Part shown: positions 26,422 to 34,467 of the stretch, piece by piece
How positions within the stretch are numbered: the first letter of the stretch is position 1
How the letters are laid out: the number at the start of each line of letters is the position of its first letter
From: Desulfurococcales archaeon
GTDB lineage: Archaea; Thermoproteota; Thermoprotei_A; Sulfolobales; Fervidicoccaceae
Assembly: GCA_009904015.1 (NCBI GenBank)
Contig: WYEQ01000002.1
Span: 62,001-126,000 of the forward strand
Direction: 5' to 3'
Length of the DNA stretch: 64,000 bases
The notes under the pieces: generated by a model
The model's database searches: none
Seen by the model: the letters and a program-made list of their open reading frames with translations, nothing else
What the model was told of the DNA's origin: nothing
Made by a program: the position numbers and the translations under genes

Positions 26422-27206
26422 TCCCCAGCTTCAGGCTCAGCTGGTAACTCTTTTACAACAATCCTTAATATCTCTCTGGCTTTCGAAACGTTAGCGTTCA
26501 TTATTCTAACGACTTCCTCCGCTGTCACCGGGTGCTCAGCCCACACATCATAGTCCGTTACCATCGCTAGCGTAGCATAGCATATCTGCGCCTCGCATGC
26601 CAGGTTGACCTCGGGGACAAGGGTCATGCCGACTATGTCTGCCTTGAACACTTCCTTCCACACTCTGCTCTCAGCTCTAGTGCTGAACCTAGGTCCCTCG
26701 ATGCACACGTATGTTCCTTTCCCATGAACAGACACCCCTAATCTTCTTGCCGCATCTATAAGCCTTTTTCTCAGGCACTCGCAGAAGGGGTCCGCCATGC
26801 TGACATGCGCGACAACGCCCTCATCAAAAAACGTGTACTCTCTCTTCTTGGTCATATCAATGAACTGGTCAGGGACAACGAAGTGTCCAGGAGCTATGTC
26901 TTCTCTTAAACTACCCACAGCGCTGACAGATATAATCCACTTAACTCCGAGGCTAGCGAGAGCGTATATGTTTGCCCTGTAGTTTATTCTATGAGGAGGT
27001 ATCCTGTGGCCTCTTCCATGCCTCGGTAGAAAAGCAACCTTTCTACCAGCCATCTCACCAACGGTTATGTAGTCGCTGGGCTGACCATATGGGGTATAGA
27101 CCTTTACTTGAACGGGGTTAACAACGAAGTCGGGGTCGTACAGGCCGCTTCCACCTATAATTCCAATCTCGGCTTTTGCTTCTGGAATAGAGATTTTCAG
27201 AGCCAT
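26382..27206 (-). CDS. mtnP: S-methyl-5'-thioadenosine phosphorylase
   Basis: Cleaves MTA to adenine and methylthioribose-1-phosphate, feeding MtnA. Motifs: [14 protein letters not shown] at the phosphate loop, [21 protein letters not shown] (read as two adjoining blocks), [23 protein letters not shown], and [14 protein letters not shown]. The C-terminus carries CSCC, matching the CxC disulfide motif known to stabilise hyperthermophile MTA phosphorylases. ATG 27206 is chosen over the longer frame to 27227 because a GAGGTG lies 8 nt upstream. An IS200/605-like element lies 49 bp upstream of its start. Confidence 0.92.
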   Translation of the reverse strand: MALKISIPEAKAEIGIIGGSGLYDPDFVVNPVQVKVYTPYGQPSDYITVGEMAGRKVAFLPRHGRGHRIPPHRINYRANIYALASLGVKWIISVSAVGSLREDIAPGHFVVPDQFIDMTKKREYTFFDEGVVAHVSMADPFCECLRKRLIDAARRLGVSVHGKGTYVCIEGPRFSTRAESRVWKEVFKADIVGMTLVPEVNLACEAQICYATLAMVTDYDVWAEHPVTAEEVVRIMNANVSKAREILRIVVKELPAEPEAGECSCCQSLKTALM

Positions 27207-27254
27207 CACGACGGCACCTCTATACATTATTAACTCTTCTCAAAATAAATTTAC

Positions 27255-27506
27255 AACTGAAAGCCTCGCTCTTCAGGGCGGGATGAGAAGAAAAGCTTTT
27301 AAGCTTTTCTTGTTTTAATCGAGAACTGTGGTTGCCCCTAAGCACGTGGATGCGGGGGAGCGCAACTACTCATACAAACAATGATGGGGGGATCTCTGGC
27401 CACCCCGACTGCCCCGCAGATGACAGATGTAGCCCCGAATAGATGCGGGGAACCAGTGAACCCCCTAAAGGGAACCATCGCCCATTTAGGGCGGGGAGGA
27501 GGTCAG
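27255..27506 (+). mobile_element. IS200/605-like element without transposase or TnpB; omega-RNA-like core (copy A)
   Basis: A 252-bp unit flanked on the left by TTTAC and ending GGAGGAGGTCAG. The left end folds as a small hairpin (GCCTCGCTCTTCAGGGCGGG); next come an AAAAGCTT/AAGCTTTT hairpin, a core with TAATCGAGAACTGTGGTTGC, a paired region CCCCGCA...TGCGGGG, then GAACCAGTGAACCCCCTAAA and a last hairpin CGCCC-ATTTA-GGGCG. It is about 75-80% alike to 40018-40259 by eye. The 3' part resembles TnpB guide RNA plus right end of archaeal IS605 elements. No protein frame exists. It lies between two divergent genes (26382 and 27636). Confidence 0.7.
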
Positions 27507-27635
27507 CATATAGGGTTACGTGTTCTAACGCCCTATACTTAATTAAAAATATAGATACATCCCTGTCTTATTTTGAATGAAGATAAATTATGCTTTAATA
27601 CTAGTAAATATCATGTATAAAAATGGTCTTGAGCT

Positions 27636-28313
27636 ATGCCCAAGATACCCGTTAAACTAGTAACGTGGAACGACGTTGTTGATTGGAGTAAAAAGCTGGC
27701 AAGAAAAATAATAGACTCCGGGTATCAGCCAGACGTAATCATAGGAATAGCTAGAGGAGGGGTCACGCCTGCGAGGCTTTTATGCGATTACCTGGGCGTT
27801 ATGGATTTATTAACAATAAAGGTTGAACACTGGGTTGAAACAGCTGGCCACCTCGAAGACGCGATTGTGAAGTATCCATTTACGGCTAACTTGGAGAAAA
27901 AGAAGGTTCTTCTCGTAGATGATATATGCGATACTGGTCGCAGCATAATTGTTAGCAAGGAATACATAGAGAGGAACAACAAGCCCGAGCAACTAAAAGT
28001 AGCAACGATGCAGTACATAAAGCCCGTGGCTAAGTTCGTCCCTGATTACTACGTCGATGAAGTCGTTGATTGGGTATGGTATCTCTACCCATGGAACCAG
28101 ATGGAGGATACCATTAATCTAATCAAGAAAATTCTCCAGGAAAAGCCCTTGGTGCCAAGAACAATTGACGACCTAAAAACACTATTCAGGGAGTCCTATG
28201 GAATAGAACCCCCAATTGATGTCGAAGAAGCCGTGAAGGAGGGTGTACGGAGAGGAATATTCATATACCTCGATGGAAAAGTAAGATTAACGGAAAGATA
28301 CTTTATGCCCTAA
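27636..28313 (+). CDS. Phosphoribosyltransferase (hypoxanthine/xanthine/guanine type)
   Basis: A type I PRTase: DVIIGIARGGVTPARLL forms the start of the hood and PPi loop, and KKVLLVDDICDTGRS (about residues 88-102) is the PRPP-binding motif with two consecutive Asp. VDWVWYLYPW near residue 150 resembles the C-terminal base-binding part of COG2236 xanthine/guanine PRTases. The last ~60 residues form an extra helical extension with no clear motif. It probably salvages purine bases. Confidence 0.82.
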   Translation: MPKIPVKLVTWNDVVDWSKKLARKIIDSGYQPDVIIGIARGGVTPARLLCDYLGVMDLLTIKVEHWVETAGHLEDAIVKYPFTANLEKKKVLLVDDICDTGRSIIVSKEYIERNNKPEQLKVATMQYIKPVAKFVPDYYVDEVVDWVWYLYPWNQMEDTINLIKKILQEKPLVPRTIDDLKTLFRESYGIEPPIDVEEAVKEGVRRGIFIYLDGKVRLTERYFMP

Positions 28314-28324
28314 TTGTTGCATCG

Positions 28325-28373
28325 ATGATGAATCCTCGGTCAGAGCCAAGATGAAGACCCGTGTGAGGTCTGA
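28325..28373 (+). ncRNA. Candidate C/D box sRNA
   Basis: Canonical C box ATGATGA (28325-28331) and D box CTGA (28370-28373) stand 45 nt apart. Between them are a D'-like CAGA (28341-28344) and a C'-like AGATGA (28349-28354) separated by 4 nt. The guides would be about 9 and 15 nt long. This is the layout of archaeal methylation guide RNAs, but the inner boxes are imperfect and I could not test complementarity to rRNA or tRNA. It lies between the PRTase stop and a convergent gene. Confidence 0.4.
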
Positions 28374-28413
28374 GTCCTGTTTTAATCTGTGAAGCACTTT
28401 CTCTAAGAAAGAA

Positions 28414-28743
28414 CTATGGTAGTAACTCGCCAGTTCTCTTTACCTTATCCTCGATTTCTTTTATTAAGCTCTGAGCATAACTTTCGATATCTTCTTTATG
28501 CTTCTTGATTAGGTGTAGGTATATGCTCTTGCGCGTGGCAAAAACCCTGCCGCAGAACATGCATTCAAACCCGTTTTGTTTCTCTTTAGCTATGCCTGAT
28601 ACCCTCTCGCGAAAATAATTATCAAGGAAGCTCAGAGAGGGGGGCAACAGGGGTTTAGTATCGAAATCGCTCTTTGTCTGCTTTAAATGAATTTTGAGCA
28701 GTGTGATTATGTACTTAGTGAACCAGCTTGACTCATTCTCCAT
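28414..28743 (-). CDS. Small C2H2 zinc-finger protein
   Basis: A 109-aa protein with one classical finger, CMFCGRVFATRKSIYLHLIKKH (about residues 54-75, given as one motif: two Cys 2 apart, 12 residues, two His 4 apart). The flanks are basic and helical. Single-finger proteins of this type occur in archaea and viruses of archaea and are thought to bind nucleic acid. The ATG overlaps the stop of the upstream gene by 11 bp, so the two form an operon of unknown role. Confidence 0.65.
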   Translation of the reverse strand: MENESSWFTKYIITLLKIHLKQTKSDFDTKPLLPPSLSFLDNYFRERVSGIAKEKQNGFECMFCGRVFATRKSIYLHLIKKHKEDIESYAQSLIKEIEDKVKRTGELLP

Positions 28744-29272
28744 TACTTACTACCAGTTCGTTAATAGCTCTGTTTAGTATATGAGCGATGAACGAGGAGT
28801 AGACCTTATGAACTGGTCTGCCTTTTCTAGATGCTTCCTCAGCCAGAATACCAAGTGTTTTTCTGTATTCATTCAACAATCCCAATTCGTTGAAGAACAT
28901 CTCCAGTAACTCGTTAGCAGCTTCTTTCTCCTCATCGAGAACATCGTCCTTGAATGGAAGAGATAGGAGCAGGTATAACCCGTCTTCCCCGATCTTCTCC
29001 ACTACATCCTCAAGGCCTATCTTTGCTTTCTCGTATATTAGTTGGTAAAGCTCATAGCTATAAGTAAATGGACCTGCTCTGGCTACCCATTCATTAAATA
29101 AAACCACAGAGTAGCCATCGAATATCCCTGAGATAGAGAAGTTAAGGCTCTCTATGCTTATTGCATCTACAAGTGCTGTAACCAGCGATTCATCGGAAAC
29201 CGTGCTTAACTTGTAGCTAGCGATAAAGCCAGTTTCCAAATCATTATGGAAGATTATTGTGTCATCGCTCAT
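28733..29272 (-). CDS. Unknown protein co-transcribed with the zinc-finger gene
   Basis: A 179-aa acidic protein. I do not recognise a domain. The N-terminal ~70 residues look like beta strands (IIFHNDLETGFIASYKL, ISGIFDGYSVVLFNEWV); the remainder looks helical (EEKEAANELLEMFFNELG). No signal peptide or membrane segment. It overlaps the downstream zinc-finger gene by 11 bp. Codon use matches neighbours, which supports a real gene. Confidence 0.6.
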   Translation of the reverse strand: MSDDTIIFHNDLETGFIASYKLSTVSDESLVTALVDAISIESLNFSISGIFDGYSVVLFNEWVARAGPFTYSYELYQLIYEKAKIGLEDVVEKIGEDGLYLLLSLPFKDDVLDEEKEAANELLEMFFNELGLLNEYRKTLGILAEEASRKGRPVHKVYSSFIAHILNRAINELVVSNGE

Positions 29273-29486
29273 AGCTATCTTCCACTGATTATTTCGGGGT
29301 GCAATAATATTAAAAAGAACAAAACGAGTATTACCAATAGAAAGTCTTAAAAATAAATGCTCATGCTCGAGAATGCTTCGTCAATCCAGTTTAAATGTGT
29401 ATGCATAGAATCGATTATTGTTGAATTAATCTGTGTTGCAAATATCCTCTAGCTTATGAAGGCCTTTCAGTTCTGGGAATGCCCGA

Positions 29487-29858
29487 TCACGCTGGCTTCT
29501 CGAGTTTTTCTCTAAGCTCTTTAGTGACACTCCTGCTAAGTAGCTCGTCCTTGTCCCATAACGTAATCTCTACGTCCTTTATCTGTATAGAGTCCCCCGA
29601 AGTAACTATCTTACCCGAGATATCTACGACTAGGTCCTTGGGCACCCCCAGCCTATCTATGAGAATTTGATAAAGAGTTTTGTTAAGGTTAGTTACGTAC
29701 TCGTTGACTTTCTTTGGGTTAAGAACCTTGCTTTTGTAGTGCTCCCTCAGCGCGGCGTTGACAACCCTTCTAAGCTTGATAGCATATCCGCTCGCCCTAA
29801 CCGGCCCCGTCTTGAAGCTTATCTCGTTTGGTAATTGTTGTTCTCCTTCTACACTCAT
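29487..29858 (-). CDS. Conserved crenarchaeal protein, DUF2258-like
   Basis: A 123-aa protein with the N-terminal block FKTGPVRASGYAIKLRR, which I recall as the signature of a crenarchaeal family annotated DUF2258; the match is from memory. The middle is helical and basic (ALREHYKSKVLNPKKVNEY), then LGVPKDLVVDISGKIV. The lack of membrane segments and the basic stretches suggest nucleic acid or ribonucleoprotein binding, but no function is known. A TATA-like ATATATAATA lies just upstream near 29875 on the minus strand. Confidence 0.6.
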   Translation of the reverse strand: MSVEGEQQLPNEISFKTGPVRASGYAIKLRRVVNAALREHYKSKVLNPKKVNEYVTNLNKTLYQILIDRLGVPKDLVVDISGKIVTSGDSIQIKDVEITLWDKDELLSRSVTKELREKLEKPA

Positions 29859-30029
29859 TTTTCACACCAAATATATATTATGTACTGATATTATATATGT
29901 TTTTACCTCCCACTTAAGCCCTTGGCCCACCCACAGCAAGCAGCTCTCTTGCTTAATTCTTAAGGATATATTCATTATGCTCCAAAAACAATAATTCCAG
30001 AAACAGAGATTTGCTTTGATTAAAGGGAA

Positions 30030-30896
30030 TTGGTATTGAGCATCACCTCTCTTAGGAAGGAAAGGAGACTTAAGATTCAGGCCACTCATAGTTTATATCT
30101 AACCCTATCGTCATACATAAAGCCCGGTGCTCTCCATAGATTCACCACGAGTTTAGAGAGATACGACAACCTAATGCTTTTTGTCTCGGCGTATGGAGCA
30201 ATAATTGATGAGGTAATAAACTTCGGCGATTTATTAAGCAGAGGTAGAAAAGCTGTTGGTGATTTTCCTTTATCCATTGTGCTTTCTAGCATAAAGAGCG
30301 TTATGTACACGTACGCCTCCGGCCTTGAGGAGAGGCTTATACCACCTCTTCTTTTAGCCTCAATTGCCGATATCCTGCACTACTTAGTCAAAAATGAGCT
30401 TGGAGGCGAACAGCTCTACATATATTCTTCATTCACCAACGAGAATGCAAGGGAGTTCTTCGAGTTTTTAAAGGCATTCGATAGAGAAGCTAAAATTATT
30501 CTGAACAGAAAAGGCTATAATGAATCAAATGTCTCCGACGCCTCACTACTTGAGCTAATAAATGCGTTAGCCGCTGAGAAAAGAAGAGACTACGAGTACC
30601 TTCTGAAAGCGCAGGTCAGCGAGTGCTTATCGGAGGCCGAGAGGAGATACATGAATGGCGAGACACTTAACAACACGGCGGTAAGCGGATTTATCAGTAT
30701 ACTTTTAAACGATGAGAAAATAAGTAGTAGCATTAAGAGTGGGCTACTGGCAGCTATGAAGGAGGGAGGAATGAAAACTAAGGAGGGAGGAAAAGCGTTG
30801 CTCGAAATTGATAGGCAACTACAAGCTCAAGGAATAGATACTAATGACAACCTCATACCTCTCCTGAAGTGCATTAACAGACTGCTAATAAAGTAG
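30030..30896 (+). CDS. CitG/MdcB-like protein (triphosphoribosyl-dephospho-CoA synthase family)
   Basis: A 288-aa mainly helical protein. SYIKPGALHRFTTSLE (about residues 28-43) resembles the KPGxVHR motif that opens CitG-family proteins, and a further conserved block would be expected near FVSAYGAIIDEVINFG. Archaeal homologues lack citrate lyase partners, so the product may differ. Two TTG codons (30030, 30036) could be the start. The next gene begins 21 bp downstream on the same strand. Confidence 0.5.
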   Translation: MVLSITSLRKERRLKIQATHSLYLTLSSYIKPGALHRFTTSLERYDNLMLFVSAYGAIIDEVINFGDLLSRGRKAVGDFPLSIVLSSIKSVMYTYASGLEERLIPPLLLASIADILHYLVKNELGGEQLYIYSSFTNENAREFFEFLKAFDREAKIILNRKGYNESNVSDASLLELINALAAEKRRDYEYLLKAQVSECLSEAERRYMNGETLNNTAVSGFISILLNDEKISSSIKSGLLAAMKEGGMKTKEGGKALLEIDRQLQAQGIDTNDNLIPLLKCINRLLIK

Positions 30897-30917
30897 AGTT
30901 AAGGAGGCCCTCTGAGA

Positions 30918-31724
30918 ATGTGTAGATTCATAGCCATGCACGGATACATAGATGAGGCTAGCCAAGATGCTTTTGGAATAGCTCTTGAATCCCTCGTGGA
31001 TGCCGCCCGCGTCGATAAGTACTCAGATTTCAAATCACATGATGATGGGTGGGGATTCTCTGTTTTCACAGATAAAAGCGCCTTGCTATACAAATCGATA
31101 AGACCAATATGGAGCGATGAAGACGGGCTACGAAAGCTCCGCCAAATTTTCTCATTGTTAAATAAGCGAAGGGCAAGCATAGTTATTCATACTAGAAAAG
31201 CTTCAAGCAACACGCCAAGAGAGGTTCTCGATGCGCATCCATTTGTGTTCAGGCTTGCTGATGGAAACCTTTTCTCCTTTGCTCATAATGGAGCGTTCAA
31301 CCTATCCATACTGGGCTACACGTCTGATAACCAAATGCTCAGTAGAAGCGATTCCTACATCTACGCTAAGGAAGTGCTAAGCAAAGCTACTTACAGAGGT
31401 ATTCTCCAAGCTATCCGAAAATCCATTGAGGTGGGCATGGTAAAATCAGCTATGAACATCGCCATCTCGATAAAAACACCAACAGAACTAGCCACAATAG
31501 CTGTTAATTACTACTTGAGTAATAAGCCATTATACTACGATATGTATTACCTTAAAGTTAATGATTTGTACATGATTGGCTCATCGACGAATATGGAAAA
31601 AACTGCTGAGGACCTGCAAGAAGCAAAGCTGGAAAAACTGGGTAATCACGGGGTCATGGTATGCAGAGAAACGTGCTCCAAATGCACAGTTGAGAGAATA
31701 GATTACTGCAACTCCATTCTGTAG
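30918..31724 (+). CDS. Class II glutamine amidotransferase-like hydrolase
   Basis: The protein starts MCRFIAMHG, with the N-terminal nucleophile Cys2 of Ntn glutamine amidotransferases. DDGWGFSVF (about residues 40-48), VIHTRKAS (about 92-99) and FAHNGAF (about 122-128) match the substrate-binding parts of the family related to YafJ/GatD-type class II amidotransferases. There is no synthetase domain, so it is a stand-alone amidohydrolase. A pair CSKC lies near the C-terminus. An AGGAGG-like site precedes the ATG. Confidence 0.8.
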   Translation: MCRFIAMHGYIDEASQDAFGIALESLVDAARVDKYSDFKSHDDGWGFSVFTDKSALLYKSIRPIWSDEDGLRKLRQIFSLLNKRRASIVIHTRKASSNTPREVLDAHPFVFRLADGNLFSFAHNGAFNLSILGYTSDNQMLSRSDSYIYAKEVLSKATYRGILQAIRKSIEVGMVKSAMNIAISIKTPTELATIAVNYYLSNKPLYYDMYYLKVNDLYMIGSSTNMEKTAEDLQEAKLEKLGNHGVMVCRETCSKCTVERIDYCNSIL

Positions 31725-31767
31725 AGAGGAAAGCTAAGCTAAAAAGCTCGTTGCAACAGGGACAGAC

Positions 31768-32217
31768 ATGGAGTGCAGAGTTAGAGAGTTCGACGTCACA
31801 ATGCTTAACGACATACGAAGAATAGAGCTCGAGAGCTTCCCGGATTATCCTTACGACGACATAATTTTCCTCACTCTTCATTACTATCAACCCGAGCTCT
31901 TCATAGTAGCCGAGTGTGATGGAAAAATAGTTGGTTATGCCTGCGGGTTCATCTCTAAGAGAGGCTGTGGGCATCTAGCATCAATAGCTGTGGATAAACA
32001 GTACAGGAGAAAAGGTATTGGGAGCCTGCTCCTAGCAAGCTTTGAGGAAAAAGTCATAGCTCTCGGCTCAAGATGCGTTGAGCTGGAGGTCTCCGAAGAC
32101 AATATCGATGCAATTAGGTTCTATGAGAAGCATGGATATAAGTTTGTTAAGACGCTTTCCAGATACTACCCGGATGGAAAAAACGCTTTGTTCATGAGGA
32201 AAACCATGGTAAGCTAG
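31768..32217 (+). CDS. GNAT N-acetyltransferase (RimI/ArdT-like)
   Basis: A 149-aa acetyltransferase with the acetyl-CoA loop QYRRKGIGSLLL (about residues 78-89), HLASIAVD before it, and the ELEVSEDNIDAIRFYEKHGY block (about 110-129) typical of ribosomal/N-terminal protein acetyltransferases. The most likely role is protein N-terminal acetylation. The end overlaps the convergent DUF72 gene by 4 bp. Confidence 0.87.
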   Translation: MECRVREFDVTMLNDIRRIELESFPDYPYDDIIFLTLHYYQPELFIVAECDGKIVGYACGFISKRGCGHLASIAVDKQYRRKGIGSLLLASFEEKVIALGSRCVELEVSEDNIDAIRFYEKHGYKFVKTLSRYYPDGKNALFMRKTMVS

Positions 32218-32954
32218 ACATCATCCCAGTCAAGAGCAAATTTTTCAGCGGTCTCCTCGAGAATGCTCTTCATCAGCCTAGCGTTTTCCAGCATCCAGTG
32301 GTTGTTATTAAAGAACACATAGATCGCCCTTGGCTTGAATCCCACAATTTCATCCACTATCTCTCTAAGCTCATTCTCGGTGTATTCGTGGAAATACCAC
32401 GATGTTCTGCCATGCAGTCTAAGGTAGACTACTTTTTTACAGCAAACATAGTATTTGAAGCCCGGCGCATCGACTGAGACCGGTATTGCCTCGCCGAGCT
32501 CCTCGCATAGCTTTTCCTTATCAAACGAAAACCACGAGGGATGCCTGAACTCAACGGCTATTCTACCATCAACCCCCGCTTTCTCGACGAAGGACTTAAG
32601 CCTGGAGAGCGATTTTTCCGAGTAAGAGTAGCTTGGCGGTAACTGGAGAAGATAATAGTCTATTTTCTCATCGAGAGGCGCAAAAATCTCCCTGAACCTT
32701 CCCCAGAAAACGACCGCTTTATCCGATAGTCTCGCGTAGTGCGTTATATATCTGTGTATTTTCACTGCCCACCTGATGTAACCAGATTTTCTTGCCCATG
32801 AAACAACCTGGTTTCTGAAGGGCAATCTATAAAAAGACGCGTTTAGCTCAACAGCGTTAAGACCTGACCCTCTCGCATACCAATCAAACGTGCCTTCAAG
32901 GTTCCAGTCGTAGAGCCAGCCCGAGGTGCCAACAAATATTTTTATCGAAGTCAA
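32214..32954 (-). CDS. DUF72 family TIM-barrel protein
   Basis: The N-terminal GTSGWLYDW and NAVELNASFYRLP blocks, RWAVKIHRYITH, QLPPSYSYS, and VEFRHPSWF are the DUF72 signature. The C-terminal VYLRLHGR and IYVFFNNN also fit. The family is widespread and of unknown activity; the fold suggests a sugar or nucleic-acid hydrolase. It begins right after the peroxiredoxin stop, so the two are co-transcribed. Confidence 0.88.
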   Translation of the reverse strand: MTSIKIFVGTSGWLYDWNLEGTFDWYARGSGLNAVELNASFYRLPFRNQVVSWARKSGYIRWAVKIHRYITHYARLSDKAVVFWGRFREIFAPLDEKIDYYLLQLPPSYSYSEKSLSRLKSFVEKAGVDGRIAVEFRHPSWFSFDKEKLCEELGEAIPVSVDAPGFKYYVCCKKVVYLRLHGRTSWYFHEYTENELREIVDEIVGFKPRAIYVFFNNNHWMLENARLMKSILEETAEKFALDWDDV

Positions 32955-33416
32955 TTACTGTTTACCTTCAACGCTTCTCAGGAACTCGAGGGCTAGCTCG
33001 GGATGCTCCTCCGGCTTAACGTTTTTTATAACCCTTAGGATTCTTCCGGAGGAATCAATTATGAACGTTACTCTCTCGGCCGATGTCCCCCTTTCTCTGA
33101 GAACACCGTAGAGAGATGAAACTTTCTTCTCCTTATCCGAAAGCAATATGTAGGTTAACCCTAGTTTGCTCCTGAACTTCTCCTGCGAACCTGGATTGTC
33201 AACGCTTATGCCCACAACCCGCGCCGATAGCTTCTCGAACTCGAATACTAGCTCCTGGAATCTAGCTGCTTCTCTGGTACAGCCAGGGGTGTTTGCTTTA
33301 GGGAAGAAGAATAAAACGAGGTATTTTTGTTTGCCAAGCTCCTCGTACAGTTTAAATGTCTTTCCATCAGAAGACTCAAGTGTAAAATCAGGAGCGGATT
33401 CGCCCTCTCTTAACAA
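32955..33416 (-). CDS. Peroxiredoxin, Bcp/PrxQ type with a single cysteine
   Basis: A thiol peroxidase with LFFFPKANTPGCTREAARF; Cys46 is the peroxidatic residue. Many PrxQ proteins have a resolving Cys five residues later, but here that position is Ala51 and the protein has no other cysteine, so an external thiol must reduce it. Other family blocks are DFTLESSDGK and VVGISVDNPGSQEKF. The start is TTG 33416. It lies in a leftward set with the flavin reductase-like gene and DUF72. Confidence 0.9.
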   Translation of the reverse strand: MLREGESAPDFTLESSDGKTFKLYEELGKQKYLVLFFFPKANTPGCTREAARFQELVFEFEKLSARVVGISVDNPGSQEKFRSKLGLTYILLSDKEKKVSSLYGVLRERGTSAERVTFIIDSSGRILRVIKNVKPEEHPELALEFLRSVEGKQ

Positions 33417-33481
33417 GCAGTTCCTCCTCCAAATCTATTTTGTCTGGACATCAAAAATGCTTTTTCATTATAAAGCTAAAT

Positions 33482-33964
33482 TCAGCAGGAAGTAGTGTAC
33501 TCGCGCTCGTGATAAACCAATGGTTTTGAGAAATCCCTTACAATACCGTCAATGACTTCGCCTACAACGACTATGTGGTCACCAATATCCCATATCCCTC
33601 TCTTTTCCAAGATGACATATGCTTGTGAATCCTTGATTACGGGCACGTCATTTATCAGGACATAACCTACCGAGCTTAGTTTTTCCAGAGCGGGGACTCT
33701 CTCTGCCATCTTCCTGGCAATCCACTCTTGTCCTTCAACGAGAATGGATATAGCGAATGACTTTGCTTCTCTCATTACCTTTTCGCTGTTCGTTCCCTTC
33801 TCGACTCCCACCATGAAGAGAGGTGGATTTAGGCTTAGAGAAGTAACGCTACTAGCCGTGAACCCCGCAAAGCTTTCACCGGCCTTCGCTGTCACAATGA
33901 AGACTGGCTGAGCCACCTTTCTCATGAACTTCTTGAGTAATTCTTTTCTCTCATGGTCATCCAT
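33482..33964 (-). CDS. Flavin reductase-like FMN-binding protein
   Basis: The 160-aa protein shows the flavoredoxin/flavin-reductase domain: QPVFIVTAKAGESFAGFTAS, SVTSLSLNPPLFMVGV (about 38-53), FAISIL, and GDHIVVVGEVID. It binds FMN and moves electrons between NAD(P)H, flavin and partner proteins. The neighbouring peroxiredoxin gene (66 bp downstream) suggests a role in oxidative stress defence, which is inference. Confidence 0.85.
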   Translation of the reverse strand: MDDHERKELLKKFMRKVAQPVFIVTAKAGESFAGFTASSVTSLSLNPPLFMVGVEKGTNSEKVMREAKSFAISILVEGQEWIARKMAERVPALEKLSSVGYVLINDVPVIKDSQAYVILEKRGIWDIGDHIVVVGEVIDGIVRDFSKPLVYHEREYTTSC

Positions 33965-34467
33965 GCAGGAACACCTCCTCTCTTTTTCTAATATTTGAGA
34001 GCCTGTATTTTTTAGTATATACTATAAGCTATGCTGTTAATGACATCTTTTTTATGCCTTCGTGAAACTAGCTTCTTCACATGGTTTAGGATTGTTGATA
34101 TTGCTTCCCTGCCGTCATCGCTACGATTATTCTTCTTTGTACCGATGCTTCGCCTCGTCTTGATGCTTAGCTAGTAGGGAGGGCAACTATTCCTGGCTCT
34201 GTGCTTTATCGCTAAGCACCCGGCATACATAGACTTAAATGTTTGTCATCCAGTGGGCTATAGGTGTTAAGAAGATTCTATGAGATTTGAAAACAAGTAT
34301 CAAGAGAGACGGACTGCCCAGTGATGAGTGGGGGCCCGACGACATGTAGGGAAAAGCTTGAAGCAGTGAAAACTATCAAGCCGTATAAACTTACTCGAGA
34401 GCTGAATCTCTAGACATACAGATATAAAATCATGAAAATAGAATAATTGCTAGCGTGATGATTCTTT
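33965..34467. other. 503-bp gap without a recognisable gene
   Basis: No open frame longer than about 35 codons, tRNA or repeat was found. A palindromic TATA-like stretch near 34015-34025 could serve the leftward flavin reductase gene. Short stop-interrupted stretches on both strands (for example around 34050-34190 minus and 34305-34410 plus) may be decayed coding sequence, but I could not assign them to a family. Confidence 0.4.

Noticed and set aside
34315-34420. C/D box sRNA suggested by GTGATGA near 34321
   Set aside because: No CTGA box follows at usable spacing; the next one is over 70 nt away.
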